NCBI GenBank assembly: GCA_030849075.1
Contig: JASAOO010003444.1
Location: forward strand, 1-63,745
Source: Zelonia costaricensis
Lineage: Eukaryota > Euglenozoa > Kinetoplastea > Trypanosomatida > Trypanosomatidae
Length of the DNA stretch: 63,745 nucleotides
Direction of reading: 5' to 3'
The notes below the pieces were generated by a model, which did no database searches, was not told the DNA's origin, and worked only from the letters and a program-made list of their open reading frames with translations. Within the stretch, counting starts at the first letter, position 1, and each line of letters begins with the position of its first letter. Shown here in pieces: positions 27,461 to 38,098 of this stretch. Position numbers and translations under genes: made by a program.

Positions 27461-30400
27461 ATGCAAGCGTCGGTTTTGTCAGAGCTGCAGCGACTGTGGC
27501 TCGATGCTCGGTGCACGCCCCCGACGGCGGCACACCATAATGACAAGGTGGCGGCGTTCCTGTCCGTCTTTGTGGCCACCTTCACGTCCCGCAAGTCGCC
27601 TATCTTCCGTACCCTCTTCGGTGACGGCGCCGCGGTTGTGGCGCTGCTCTGCCGCGACTTTGCTACGCTGGCGCGGCGGCTGACTCACGATGAGGCGGCA
27701 CCGGTGCCGTCGGTCTCGACCCTGGCAACCGTGCAGCTCTTTGCACAGGCGCTGCGGCTGCTCATCAGCGATGACGCTCTCTCCAGCACGGAGGTGGGCC
27801 GCCTGGCCAGCGCGTACGAGAGCTTCGGCAGCCACAACGCCGTCGCGCTTGCGCTTATCCTGCACGACCGTCTTCTGTCCCGGGTGCGCCAGCAGGACCC
27901 GGTGCCGATGGACTGGAGTGCCGTCGCGCAAACGGACGCGTCTCTCCTGCAGCTGGTCAGCGCCATCGTGTCGTGCCGCCGCAAAGAGCTCACACGGCGG
28001 TCCATGCTGGAAGCGGTGTTGCCGGAGAGGGTCGCGTGTGTGGCGGCCACGGCCTCCACCTATTTTTCGGCTCCGGAGCGTGCGGGCGTGGAGGCGGCCG
28101 AGGCGAGCAGCAGCATTCTCCACCAGCAGCTCCCGAACGTGCTGGACGCCGACACGGTTGTGGCGACGCTGCAGGCGATGGAGAAGGCGCTCGCCTCATC
28201 GCAGCGACGCACGGCCGGGGCCGGTGCAGCCGTGTTGGCTTTGTCGTGCTTTGCCGTCGAGCTGGAGAACATCATCTATGCGAAGCAGATTGTCGGCTTC
28301 TCGCCGGTGGAGTCACTTAGCTTCGACGTGATCACGGCCACCGTGCTGAACTTCGAGAAAGAGGTTGGAGACGAGGGCATGCCGGCGCTGCGGCGCGTTG
28401 TTGGCTGCCTGCGCGTGCTGGCCCTCGCCGACCGCCCCGACCCGGCTAGTCGCGCGCCAGGCGGCGGCTCGCTCCTCAGCAGCAGCTTCTTTCGAATGCT
28501 GCCTACCTCGGTCGGCAAAATGCAGCAGCGCCTGGCTGACACGTGGAACGGCACAGAGCGCCGAGAGGCCCCGCCCGGGGTGCACTGCGACGGCGCCGTT
28601 GACGCGATGGCGCGCCTTTTTGTGCTGGGCACGCAGCCGGCGCTCGCAGAGCTTTGCGGGCAGCAGCTCTTCCAGCTGCTCTCGATGTCCGGCGTCTCGG
28701 CGACGCTGCTTGGGTTTGTGCTCTCGATCTGCGCAGAAAGCGCGCCGCGCTTTGAGGCAGCGAAGCTGCGCTCCCTGCTCTCGTTCGTGGCCACGCTGCC
28801 CTGCAAGAGCGTGGTCGGCGACTTCCTGCAGAGCGTGCTGGATCACCTTCGCGCGGGGCGGCTGCGTCAGCCGGAGCAGCGGATGGCGGTGCTCGACTTC
28901 TTCACGGAGTGGTGCCCCAAGGCAAGCACGCACACGGCTGTCGCACTGGCATTGGGTGTGGTGCAGGCGTGTGTGTACTGCATGGAGGGTCTCGTGGCCG
29001 ATCCACACGCCAGTGAGCTCGAAGCGTTTGCGGAGCGCTTCTCGCTGCTGTCGAAGGTTGTTCTGGGCTCCAAGGAGGCGCCGGACTCGCTGGCGAGTGA
29101 CAACTGCAGCGCGGCGCTGCTGCGCGTGATGCTGTCCGCCGTCGAGGCGGAGCAGGTGCACACCGCCGTTCTGCTCCGCAACGCTTTTGTCGGGCTGGTA
29201 CTGAAGACGAACCTGTTCTGCGACGTCCTGCTCACGCAAATCGCGGCGGCCACCGAGGGCGGCACGTGGACCGGGCTGGCGACGCCTCTGCTGTCGACGC
29301 TGGTGCTGTTGCTGCACTCGTGCGGGCGGCAGAACCGTGCCTCCCTGCCACACAACTGCATCGAGCTGTGCCTCACCCTGACACAGCAGCTTGACGCCGC
29401 GAGTCTCCACCCGCCGGTCGACCGACATCTCCTTGACTGCTGTCTCAGCCTCGTGCTGACTCTGGTCAACTACAGCGACGTCTGGGACCTCGTAGAGAGG
29501 ACAGTCGGCACCCTCTCCACGACCCGCGAGCACGTGCAAAGCGTGCTGGACCTCTGCACAGGCGTGCTCCGCACCGCCGAGAGCCTTGCCACCGCTGAGC
29601 GCTACTTTGTGGAGCCTGTTGCCGTGCCGGGTCGGTGGTCTGCGCCGTGCTTTGCGCACTTTGGCCCCTTCGCGGTCATGCAGGAGCCGTACGTCGAGAT
29701 GCTGTACCCGGTAAAGCTGCTGCTGCAAATGGTGGACGCGATGCTCACGGAGGAGCACGCCGATGCGCCGAGCGCATTGGAGGCGGCGGATCATCTGATG
29801 CTGCACTCGGGTGTGACCGTGCCCAACGCCTATGTCGCCGACTTCATTGTCCGGCGTGAACGGTTCACGTGGATCCGGTCTGTGGCGAGCGTCTGCGACC
29901 CGCGGCTGCTGCCGCTCTTCTTCACGCGGAGCACGTCTGTGGAGGCAGCGCAGCGTAGCCAGCGTGTGTGGCTTGAGGCGCTCGCAGTCGGCAGCGGCGG
30001 ACCGGAGGCGGCGACGTACGGCGACTACGTCCACTTTGGCGAGGGTGGCGGCGCGCGGGGGGTTGTCACCTGCTCAGGCGACGCGTGGCCGCCGCTGGAC
30101 GCTTACACGACGGCTATGTGGGTGTACATAGACCCGACGTCGTCCGCCGGCCGGCAGGAGCGACGGGTGGCGCTGTGGCAGGTGGACTGGGACACCATGG
30201 GCCGCCACATGTGCCTCTCGCTTGCGGTGCACACGCAGCGCCGGTGCTGTCTCTTCAGCTGCAACGTGGGCGGCGACGTCACGGTGGTGGAGCTGCCGGG
30301 TCTGCCAGAGCGCCGCTGGGTGCACGTCGCCACCTCGCACGTGCGTGGCAAAGTGTTTGCGTCTCAGCTGAAGATGTGCGTGGACGGGGTCGAGGTAGCG

Positions 30401-33400
30401 CGCACCGGCTGCCCGTACCCGACGGGTGGGCTGCAGACCGCGGCGGCCGCGGCGGCCACCGCCCTGCCCTCGCTGCTCAATCGCGAGCTGTGCGTCACGA
30501 TCGGCTCGCTGCTTGACACGCCGAGCGCGCACGCCACGCTGCGCCTCATCGGCTTCCAGCTGTACGGCTGCGGGGCAACACAACGGCAGATCACCTCGCT
30601 CTTCGCGATGGGCCCGTACCCCGCCAGCCAGGTCTGGGACACTGCCGGGCAGCAGACGCACGACTTGCGAGCGCCTTGCTTGTCCGACGAGGTGGTGCGC
30701 TGCGTCGGTGCGTCGCTGCAGAGCGCCTCGCTGGATGCGATGATGCGGGACCAGAGTGTGGGGCTGGCCGTCGCCCCGGCACCGCTTCTCGTCGACGTGC
30801 ATGCGGCGGCGATGAGGCAGCTGACGACGACTTTCGGCTACCTCAACAACAAGCAGTGGGCCATGCGTAACCTTGCGGTACCATCGCAGCCGGTATTCTG
30901 CCTGCACGGCTACTACCGCCCTCCGCGCGACAGCCGCACCGACAGCGTCGCTGCGCTGCTGTGCAACGGCGCGGTCTCCGAGTGGATGCGGTGGATGCGC
31001 TGCATCGACGTCGGCGCGCAGGCCCTCGCAGAGCCCTCGCTAGTCGCGACACCTGCCGGCGTGACAGCGGTGGAGCAGACGGCGTTCAAGATGCTGCGCG
31101 TGCTCAGTCTGCTCAACCTTCAGGCGGACTTGCTGCCGCTGAGCTGGCGCCGCCTCATGGCGAAGCTTACCGGGCACGTTACCCGCCACCCACAAATCTA
31201 CCTCCACCACCCCACCGCCGTCACTCTCCTGCTGCGCGTGTGTGTGCGGACGGTGCGCCACACGGATAAGCACCACCGCCCAGCGGAGGGGCTGCTGCTC
31301 ACGAACACCTTCCCGCTCGAGCACGTCTTCTTCAACTGGCGCCTACTGGCCGGGCTGCCAGAGGACTCCTGGACGACTGTCATGACAACGCTGCGACAGC
31401 TTGTCTCGCCGTCGAACGCGCTGGCGGCGCTCAACAGCGTACGGCTGATGACAGCGGATTTTGTGAATGGCTTCATTTTTGGGTTTCTGCGCGAGTATGT
31501 CGCGTTTCCGCGGCTCGTCGGCGCGGTTGAGTTGGTGAAGAGCGTCCTGCTGGCTGGGCACGCAACCGAGGAGGTGATGGAGCGAGTGCTGATGGCAGCG
31601 CTGCTGACCGTGCCAGGGCCGAGCCAGGGCAACGGCACCAGCACCGTCGAGAGCCACCTTGGCAGCAAGCTAGCCAGCACGTCCGCTGTGTACCTCACCC
31701 TCGCCCGCAATATGCTCCTGCGCTGCCTCAACGAAGTCCTCGAGACGACTCTGAGCGACGGCAACACCAGCTTCCTCACCACCTTCGCCTCGGTCGTGCC
31801 GGACTGGTGGTTTTCGGCGATGCTGTCGGGCAACACGCACCCGGTGACGGCCACTCTTGCGCTGCGGCTCTTTGTGCTCTGCTTTCTCCACTCGAAGCCG
31901 TTCCGCGAGACATGCACGGCCACCAAGGCAGAGACCATCGTGCGCGCGATGGAGCCGCACTGTCACCAACGCGAGCTGATGGACGTGCTCGTGCACGGGT
32001 ACATGGGTCGCCTCTGGGCAATCAGCTCGTCACACGCGGTGTACAGCACGGCGGGGTGGAGTGGCAAGACGGAGATGGAGGGGCTGCTGGTGTGCATCCT
32101 GCATCTCCTCCGCGCGCAGTGCCAGCTGCTCCTGCGCGGCGCGCTGGTGACGTCGGAGGAGGGCACCGTGCGCGGCTACTTCAGCGCTGCCGCCGCTGAG
32201 GCGGCCCGCAGCGCCGCCACCGGCTCTACTGCAGCGGCGCGGCGCTGGCGGCACATGCGGTTGCTGCTGGCAGCGGTGCGGCGCCTGAAGGCGGCGGGTC
32301 GGGTCACCGGCGCGAGAGGTGCGAGGGCGCAGGCGCAAGCGTGCGCCGTGGTCGTGGCGCAGTACACGCCGTCCGTCGGCGCGCTGAGGAACGGTGTGTG
32401 CGAGGTGCTGGACTGGCTAACCCGGTCGTACCGACTTTCTGCCTCGCTCAGCAAGTCGCTGTACCAGAGCGACAACACGACCAACTTGGTGGACCTGCTG
32501 ATGTGGCCGGTGTTGCTGGCGCTGCACGCCAAGGAGACGCTGACGGTGGCCGCAAGCGTGAGCGTCGACTCGCCGAGCCGCCCCCCGGCGAAGGAGGACG
32601 ACGAGCCAGCCGCCAGCAGCCCCTCCTCCTCCGACGCGGGTGACGACGAGGAGTGGGAGGTGCTGCCCGACACGACCACGTACGAGGCGCGCAGCTTCGG
32701 CCTCGATGCGCTGGGCCCCGCCGAGGGAATGGAGGAGGTGTACGACGCGTGCAAGATGTTCTTCCTCACCCACGCGGGGTCTCGCGCCTCGACGACGGCA
32801 CTGCTGGCCATCGCACGCGGGCGCACGAAGATGAGCAAGTACGTGCTGGCGCTGCACCGTGCGCTGGTGACGGAGGTCATGGGCGTGGGGAACCAGGCCG
32901 AGGACGCGCGCAAGGCGTTTTTGTGCCTTGTGTGGTTGAAATCGTCAGAGCAGGCGGTCGACACGGCCTCGGAGGGGGGTGCCGGCAACGCAGCGGGCGC
33001 GGTCAAGCGCAACGCCGTGGAGCTGAGCAAGTACATGCTGGACCGCCTGGTAAGCGGCGCTGCCGTGCCGCCAGCGGCGGTGGCCTTCTTCTACCGCTTC
33101 CTCCTCACGCGGCTGGAGCGGGACGGCGAGGTGGTGAAGAGCTGTCGCACGGCGCTCTTTGAGTGGTTCATGTACATCACGAGCGCCTCCTTCTACAAGC
33201 TAGATCCGGCCAAGGTGGCCCCGGTGGTGGACATGGCGTACGGCTGCGTCGACGTGCTCTTCTCGTCGCCGATGCCGGCGATGGAGCTGCTCAAGGTGGT
33301 TGTCGGCCGCCTGCTGCAGGTGACGGTGTGCCTCTGGAGCAGCCTCAGCGATGACGCGCACCCGGCTGTCCGCAAGATGGCAATGCTCTGGAGGGCAGTG

Positions 33401-36400
33401 CTGACCTCGAATCAGCGCAGCACGGCGCTGGCCTCGCTCTTCGAGTGCGGCACGCCGCCAATCGACTGCTACAGCGGCGGCTTCGACCTGCTTCTGCCGC
33501 CAGTTGCCTCACCGGAGGCGTTCGCGATGTGGGTGCGGCAGCGCCGCAGCGACGTTGCGCAGCTGCTGCAGTCGTACATCGGGCAGACGTACGTCTTCGT
33601 GATGGCCAGCGGCGGCGAGCACGCGCGGTTGACGGCGCGGTACACGGCCGCGGCGCTCGTGGAGTGGGACCGCCGCCGGCGCCACGTGACGGCTTCCGCC
33701 GCGGCGCACCGGCAGCTGTGGAAGGGGACGTTCTTGACGACGACGTTTGTCGATCCGGCGCTGCTGTCCTGCACGGCGAGCCGCTACCCGGACAACTGCG
33801 TGCTGAACGGCGGCGGCGCCGCTCTCGAGGCGGAGGAGGACGCCGTGACGAGCGAGTGGGTGATGGAGCACAGCGGCGCAGTTGGGCGCCGGCGCCGCTT
33901 CGCCTCTGAGAGCGTGGACGAGGTGGCCAGCGACCCGCTCAGCTTCTACATCCGCTACGCCCCGCCAGTGTGTCTGCCTCTGCGGCGGCTGGAGGTGCAG
34001 GGCCCAGCTGTGATGCTACGGACGAACGCAAAGGCGGTGCTGGCGAAGGTCGCGGGCCACGACGGTTCGGCGCCGGTGCTGTTCGTGAGCAACGCGTACC
34101 TGGTACGCGGCACGGAGAGCCACATCTGCACCTGCGTTCTCACCCAGCGGGAGCTGCTGCTCATCACGTGCAGCGCCGTTACGCCAGCCGGCGACTTCTT
34201 TGCGGAGCAGGTGCGCGTCCACACGGCGGCGCAGCAGTCGCACATCAAGTCGAACCTGCTGCAGCAGGCGTTTCGGCTGTTCGGGTCCGGTCAGGGGAGG
34301 AGCACCGGTAGCACTTCGTCGCAGGCCGCTTTCCGCTACTCGCAGTACTACCGCCAGCTCCAGACCGAGTCGGCGAAGGGGAGCAACGCCCTTGTCTGGC
34401 GCCTCCCGCTCGGCCATGTCGCGAGTGTGCACCAGCGCCTCTTCCAGCATCTCTCCGCGGGTCTCGAGGTCGAGCTGGAGTCGGGCCGCGCCGTCTTCCT
34501 GGTCCTCCTGGACGACGAGCTCTCCTTCTCCAAGACGACGCGCGACCGCCTCTTCGCGTACTTTGACAGCGACACCGACGTGCTCATGGCTGGCGTGGCG
34601 GCGCATTCGATGAACGAGAAGCTCGCCCGGCTGGGTATCTGGACGCGGCGGTGGGTGCGGCGAGAGTGCAGCACATACATGTACCTGCGGCTGCTGAACG
34701 ACGCTGCGTCGCGGACAACGGGCAACCTCGGCCAGTACCCGGTCATGCCGTGGGTGCTGAGCCGCTACAGCGACACCACGATCGACCTCGAGGACGCTGC
34801 AGCGTACCGCGAACTCGCGAAGCCGGTCGGGGCCCACAACGAGGCGAAGGCGCGGCAGCTGCAGGCACGCTACGCAGAGTGGATCGCCGGCGACGCGGCG
34901 GCCGACCCGCCGTACCACTACGGCACTCACTACAGCACCGCGGCCATTGTGCTGTACTACCTCATTCGCCTGCAGCCGTACACCGACCGCGCAATTCGAT
35001 TTCAGGGCGGCCGCCTCGACATCGCCGACCGCCTCTTCCACAGCGTCCCGGAGGCGTGGGCCAACAGCAGCGGCCGCAGCACCGGCGACGTCAAGGAGCT
35101 CATCCCGGAATTCTTCCGCGTCTCGGCGTTCCTGGAAAACCGCAACGCCGTTCAGCTCGGCACCCGCAGCGACGGCGTGACCCTCGGCGACGTCGTGCTG
35201 CCGCCGTGGTGTGGCGAGAGCGCGGTGCGCTTCGTATACATGAATGCGCTGGCGCTGGAGAGCGAGGCGGTGAGCCGGCAGCTGCACCGCTGGATCGACC
35301 TCATCTTCGGCTACCGGCAGGTCGGTGCGCCCGCAGTGGAAGCCATCAACGTCTTCAGTCCGTTGTCGTACAAGGAGGGTGTCGACCGGGCCATCAGCCA
35401 CGCCACGACCGAGGAGGACCGCAAGTCCATTGTCGCCTCAGCGGACAACTTCGGCCAGACCCCGCTGCAGCTCTTCACCCGGGACCCGCACCCTGCCCGT
35501 AAGGACAGCCAGCAGGCACGTCCGATGCAGGTGTACATGCTGGAAAGTGTGACGGACGTCTCGACGCGGCCATGTCCCGTGACGCAGGTGGCGGGGGCCC
35601 TGCACGACTACATTGCCGGCGCGCAGTACTGCGACGAGACGCTTTACCTTCACGACTGGCGGAGCGCGGTGGCCTCGGCGAAGCCGCTGCAGCTCTTCTC
35701 GTACGCGGCCGAGACAGACACGATCGTTTGCACCACGTCCGGCCGCGGCGATAGGGTTCTGGCGACGGTGACGCAGGTGTGTGCGTCAGGTTGCGGCGAC
35801 GTTCGCTGCCTGTGCGTCTCTCCGCGCGGCACCATCGTGTGTGTCGGCACAGAGTGCGGCCGCGTCATGGTCTACGGCCGCGAGAGCCGGCGGGAGCGGT
35901 TCTTTGTCGCTGCCGTGCTCGACTCCACCGTCGACGGTGCCTTGCGCTGCGCCGGCGGCGTGTCGAGCCTGCACCTTTTCGAGGAGGGCATGCTGCTTGT
36001 CGCCTACGACGGCGCGTCGGCCGTGTCGGGGTGGCACCTCGAGTTGCAGTCGACGACGTTCGCGTTCGCCGCCTCGTTTGCGACTCCGGCGGACAGCACC
36101 GCCGTGTCCGCAATATCGCAGGACTGTCACACTGGCCTGTATTACGCTAGCAAGGCGGACTCGATCGTCGTCTTTTCTGCCGGCGGCGTGGTGCTGGCAC
36201 ACGTCAACATGGACGCGCTCCTCATGTCGGCCGCCCCCGAATTCGCTGCGCGCGTGACCGACTCTCGAGTCACAGCGCTGCTGCTCGCCAACTGCTCCTC
36301 TTTCGCCCTCACGAACCTTCTCCTGCTTGGCCACTCGAACGGCATGGTTTCTCTGTGGTGCGCAGTGGCGTCGCAGGCCGCGTCTTTAGACGCTGGCGCC

Positions 36401-36565
36401 TCGCACGCGCCCCTGTGGTCCTTCCAGTTCCTGCACGACGTCGCCTTCGATGCCGGTGTCACGTCTCTGGCGCCATCCACTGAGGAGCTGAGCTTCGTGG
36501 TTACTCTCACGAATAACGCGGCGCACCTGATCTGTTTCCCGACATCCGAGCTGGACAGCCCCTAA
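27461..36565 (+). CDS. giant BEACH-domain protein (neurobeachin/LvsA/ALFY family)
   Basis: A single 3034-residue frame. The first 850 residues are helical and armadillo-like. Residues about 870-1040 look like a concanavalin A/laminin-G-like domain (TAMWVYIDP, RWVHVATSHV). Helical repeats follow, with an acidic Ser/Pro insert at about 1708-1735. A PH-like domain spans about 2140-2390. The BEACH domain spans about 2400-2670, with hallmark segments QYPVMPWVL, HYGTHYSTAAIVLYYLIRLQ, VKELIPEFF and WIDLIFGYRQ. WD40 repeats finish the protein (about 2740-3034). This order is that of BEACH scaffolds acting in endolysosomal traffic, membrane fusion/fission and autophagy. The ATG at 27461 follows a T-rich tract and AG at 27361. 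Gene size and uniform codon use show no break. Confidence 0.95.
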   Translation: MQASVLSELQRLWLDARCTPPTAAHHNDKVAAFLSVFVATFTSRKSPIFRTLFGDGAAVVALLCRDFATLARRLTHDEAAPVPSVSTLATVQLFAQALRLLISDDALSSTEVGRLASAYESFGSHNAVALALILHDRLLSRVRQQDPVPMDWSAVAQTDASLLQLVSAIVSCRRKELTRRSMLEAVLPERVACVAATASTYFSAPERAGVEAAEASSSILHQQLPNVLDADTVVATLQAMEKALASSQRRTAGAGAAVLALSCFAVELENIIYAKQIVGFSPVESLSFDVITATVLNFEKEVGDEGMPALRRVVGCLRVLALADRPDPASRAPGGGSLLSSSFFRMLPTSVGKMQQRLADTWNGTERREAPPGVHCDGAVDAMARLFVLGTQPALAELCGQQLFQLLSMSGVSATLLGFVLSICAESAPRFEAAKLRSLLSFVATLPCKSVVGDFLQSVLDHLRAGRLRQPEQRMAVLDFFTEWCPKASTHTAVALALGVVQACVYCMEGLVADPHASELEAFAERFSLLSKVVLGSKEAPDSLASDNCSAALLRVMLSAVEAEQVHTAVLLRNAFVGLVLKTNLFCDVLLTQIAAATEGGTWTGLATPLLSTLVLLLHSCGRQNRASLPHNCIELCLTLTQQLDAASLHPPVDRHLLDCCLSLVLTLVNYSDVWDLVERTVGTLSTTREHVQSVLDLCTGVLRTAESLATAERYFVEPVAVPGRWSAPCFAHFGPFAVMQEPYVEMLYPVKLLLQMVDAMLTEEHADAPSALEAADHLMLHSGVTVPNAYVADFIVRRERFTWIRSVASVCDPRLLPLFFTRSTSVEAAQRSQRVWLEALAVGSGGPEAATYGDYVHFGEGGGARGVVTCSGDAWPPLDAYTTAMWVYIDPTSSAGRQERRVALWQVDWDTMGRHMCLSLAVHTQRRCCLFSCNVGGDVTVVELPGLPERRWVHVATSHVRGKVFASQLKMCVDGVEVARTGCPYPTGGLQTAAAAAATALPSLLNRELCVTIGSLLDTPSAHATLRLIGFQLYGCGATQRQITSLFAMGPYPASQVWDTAGQQTHDLRAPCLSDEVVRCVGASLQSASLDAMMRDQSVGLAVAPAPLLVDVHAAAMRQLTTTFGYLNNKQWAMRNLAVPSQPVFCLHGYYRPPRDSRTDSVAALLCNGAVSEWMRWMRCIDVGAQALAEPSLVATPAGVTAVEQTAFKMLRVLSLLNLQADLLPLSWRRLMAKLTGHVTRHPQIYLHHPTAVTLLLRVCVRTVRHTDKHHRPAEGLLLTNTFPLEHVFFNWRLLAGLPEDSWTTVMTTLRQLVSPSNALAALNSVRLMTADFVNGFIFGFLREYVAFPRLVGAVELVKSVLLAGHATEEVMERVLMAALLTVPGPSQGNGTSTVESHLGSKLASTSAVYLTLARNMLLRCLNEVLETTLSDGNTSFLTTFASVVPDWWFSAMLSGNTHPVTATLALRLFVLCFLHSKPFRETCTATKAETIVRAMEPHCHQRELMDVLVHGYMGRLWAISSSHAVYSTAGWSGKTEMEGLLVCILHLLRAQCQLLLRGALVTSEEGTVRGYFSAAAAEAARSAATGSTAAARRWRHMRLLLAAVRRLKAAGRVTGARGARAQAQACAVVVAQYTPSVGALRNGVCEVLDWLTRSYRLSASLSKSLYQSDNTTNLVDLLMWPVLLALHAKETLTVAASVSVDSPSRPPAKEDDEPAASSPSSSDAGDDEEWEVLPDTTTYEARSFGLDALGPAEGMEEVYDACKMFFLTHAGSRASTTALLAIARGRTKMSKYVLALHRALVTEVMGVGNQAEDARKAFLCLVWLKSSEQAVDTASEGGAGNAAGAVKRNAVELSKYMLDRLVSGAAVPPAAVAFFYRFLLTRLERDGEVVKSCRTALFEWFMYITSASFYKLDPAKVAPVVDMAYGCVDVLFSSPMPAMELLKVVVGRLLQVTVCLWSSLSDDAHPAVRKMAMLWRAVLTSNQRSTALASLFECGTPPIDCYSGGFDLLLPPVASPEAFAMWVRQRRSDVAQLLQSYIGQTYVFVMASGGEHARLTARYTAAALVEWDRRRRHVTASAAAHRQLWKGTFLTTTFVDPALLSCTASRYPDNCVLNGGGAALEAEEDAVTSEWVMEHSGAVGRRRRFASESVDEVASDPLSFYIRYAPPVCLPLRRLEVQGPAVMLRTNAKAVLAKVAGHDGSAPVLFVSNAYLVRGTESHICTCVLTQRELLLITCSAVTPAGDFFAEQVRVHTAAQQSHIKSNLLQQAFRLFGSGQGRSTGSTSSQAAFRYSQYYRQLQTESAKGSNALVWRLPLGHVASVHQRLFQHLSAGLEVELESGRAVFLVLLDDELSFSKTTRDRLFAYFDSDTDVLMAGVAAHSMNEKLARLGIWTRRWVRRECSTYMYLRLLNDAASRTTGNLGQYPVMPWVLSRYSDTTIDLEDAAAYRELAKPVGAHNEAKARQLQARYAEWIAGDAAADPPYHYGTHYSTAAIVLYYLIRLQPYTDRAIRFQGGRLDIADRLFHSVPEAWANSSGRSTGDVKELIPEFFRVSAFLENRNAVQLGTRSDGVTLGDVVLPPWCGESAVRFVYMNALALESEAVSRQLHRWIDLIFGYRQVGAPAVEAINVFSPLSYKEGVDRAISHATTEEDRKSIVASADNFGQTPLQLFTRDPHPARKDSQQARPMQVYMLESVTDVSTRPCPVTQVAGALHDYIAGAQYCDETLYLHDWRSAVASAKPLQLFSYAAETDTIVCTTSGRGDRVLATVTQVCASGCGDVRCLCVSPRGTIVCVGTECGRVMVYGRESRRERFFVAAVLDSTVDGALRCAGGVSSLHLFEEGMLLVAYDGASAVSGWHLELQSTTFAFAASFATPADSTAVSAISQDCHTGLYYASKADSIVVFSAGGVVLAHVNMDALLMSAAPEFAARVTDSRVTALLLANCSSFALTNLLLLGHSNGMVSLWCAVASQAASLDAGASHAPLWSFQFLHDVAFDAGVTSLAPSTEELSFVVTLTNNAAHLICFPTSELDSP

Positions 36566-38098
36566 GCTGTTTCGTGACCGAACACCGGGTCTGGACCGCG
36601 CAACTGTCGTCCTTCATTCGGCGCTGCGTGCGGTACGTCGACCAAGTTGCCGCCGTGCGCCTCTGGGGGTATGGACCGATGGCAGCAATCTTGCTGTCGC
36701 TTACAGCTGCACAGGCACTTGCGCCGCTCACGTCTGTGTCGTTGCGCGGTCTCGGAGGCAGCGAAGCTGCTGTGCTGGACTGCGCTCCTTTAAGTCCTGA
36801 ATTGCATTATCCTGCTTGCCCCCTCCCCCTCATTCAGCATCTTCGCCGCTGCACTGGAAGCAGGCTCTCCCGTAACAGCGCGCTTCAACACGTCCCCAAG
36901 AGAAAAGAACGGAAATATCGCCGCGCTCCGCCGTCGCGAGGCACGGCGTTGCGCGAGTGAGGACGCGCCGCTCCTTCTCTCACAGCCATGCCCGCCTGGC
37001 GACGGCTTTGTACGCAGCCTGCCCTAATCACCCTTTGTTTCTCCAGTCGTGAGCATCTTTGCGCGCTGCTTGCCTGACGTCTGTGCGGTGGCGGCTATGC
37101 ACGCCGCGAGACCATTCGCGTTTGCAGAGTCTCTATCCAAGTCTTGCCCGAAGCCCCGTCAGTGTCTGCACCACCACGCCTTCTTTTGCACTAGATCCTT
37201 TTACTCACTCCCCTTGCCCCATCGCCGACTTCCGCTACACCCACTTCTCCTTGCACAATGCACTTCTCCGCGCTCTGGCAACTTCAAAATCGTCGGACGG
37301 TCCCTCCCATCAATCTCTTTCCTACGACCGAGTAACGATGATCCAGCATACAACTCAGTCCGCAGGCCGTGTGGTTCGAATGCACTGGGCGAGACCGGTT
37401 TGCCCGAGCGTGGGAAACGCCCCAAAGAGCCGCTGCGGGGTGCTGCGGTGTGCTGCGACGTGCTGCGGTGATTCTAATGGAATATCTTTGCTACAGGTGA
37501 TGCGCGCTGGTGCGTGCGAGATGACCTTACCGTTTCCAAACTCCAACCAAAATCAATGAGCCGGTATTGCGGGACGGAACAGCGTTACATCGTTGCTTGT
37601 GCCTATGCGGGCTTCTCGCTGGGACATTTCTAAAGGCGGCTATGGTGCCGTGAATGTAACATGTCGCCGAGTAAAAATACGAGTAAAAAGGGCGTGGGGG
37701 CCTGTGAATGGCGAAAACTCGTCTGTTAAGGTCTTTTCTGGGGCGCTGTTGCTTTGAAAGTTCAGACATGTATGACTCCCCGGCATCCATTTACTCTCAC
37801 TTCATCTCGCACTCTGTCTTCTCGCGTCACACCGCCGCGTCTCACTTCAGGTTTGATAGTTTACACGGCGACTCCCACCAGGCCGAGAAGCTCACAACTT
37901 CTGTTAGTCGGCACGTGCAAACGGAAGAGGTCTCGTCGCGGTCGTTGTGGTGTGTTTTAGAGTGACGCTGCCGCGGCGCACTTCCTGCGTTGGCCGCTAT
38001 CGCTGAGACCTGCTACGCGTGGCAAGTTGTATAGCGTGGTCACATGCAGCGTTCTGCACGTTCTTAGAAGACGCCTTTTGCACAATTGAGCAGAGAGG
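36566..38098 (+). promoter_or_regulatory. intergenic UTR region
   Basis: About 1.5 kb without a gene. A 128-codon frame at 36574-36960 has no recognisable content. A 10-bp tandem repeat lies at 37431-37470. Pyrimidine-rich sequence at about 37785-37847 with AG at 37849-37850 is the likely acceptor for the next gene. Confidence 0.4.
37431..37470 (+). repeat. 10-bp degenerate tandem repeat, four copies
   Basis: Four consecutive 10-bp units of the form (c/t)gctgcg(g/a)(g/t/c)g. The unit length of one helical turn is notable, but no function is known. Confidence 0.8.

Noticed and set aside
28313..30034. 573-codon minus-strand frame within the BEACH gene
   Set aside because: It is a shadow of a well-supported gene; codon bias leaves the antisense frame free of stop codons.
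34016..35401. 461-codon minus-strand frame opposite the PH-BEACH domain
   Set aside because: The sense strand here encodes the hallmark BEACH segments, so the antisense frame is a shadow.
37370..37395. tRNA B-box-like sequence (ggttcgaatgc)
   Set aside because: The arm around it pairs poorly and no matching A-box or cloverleaf is found upstream.
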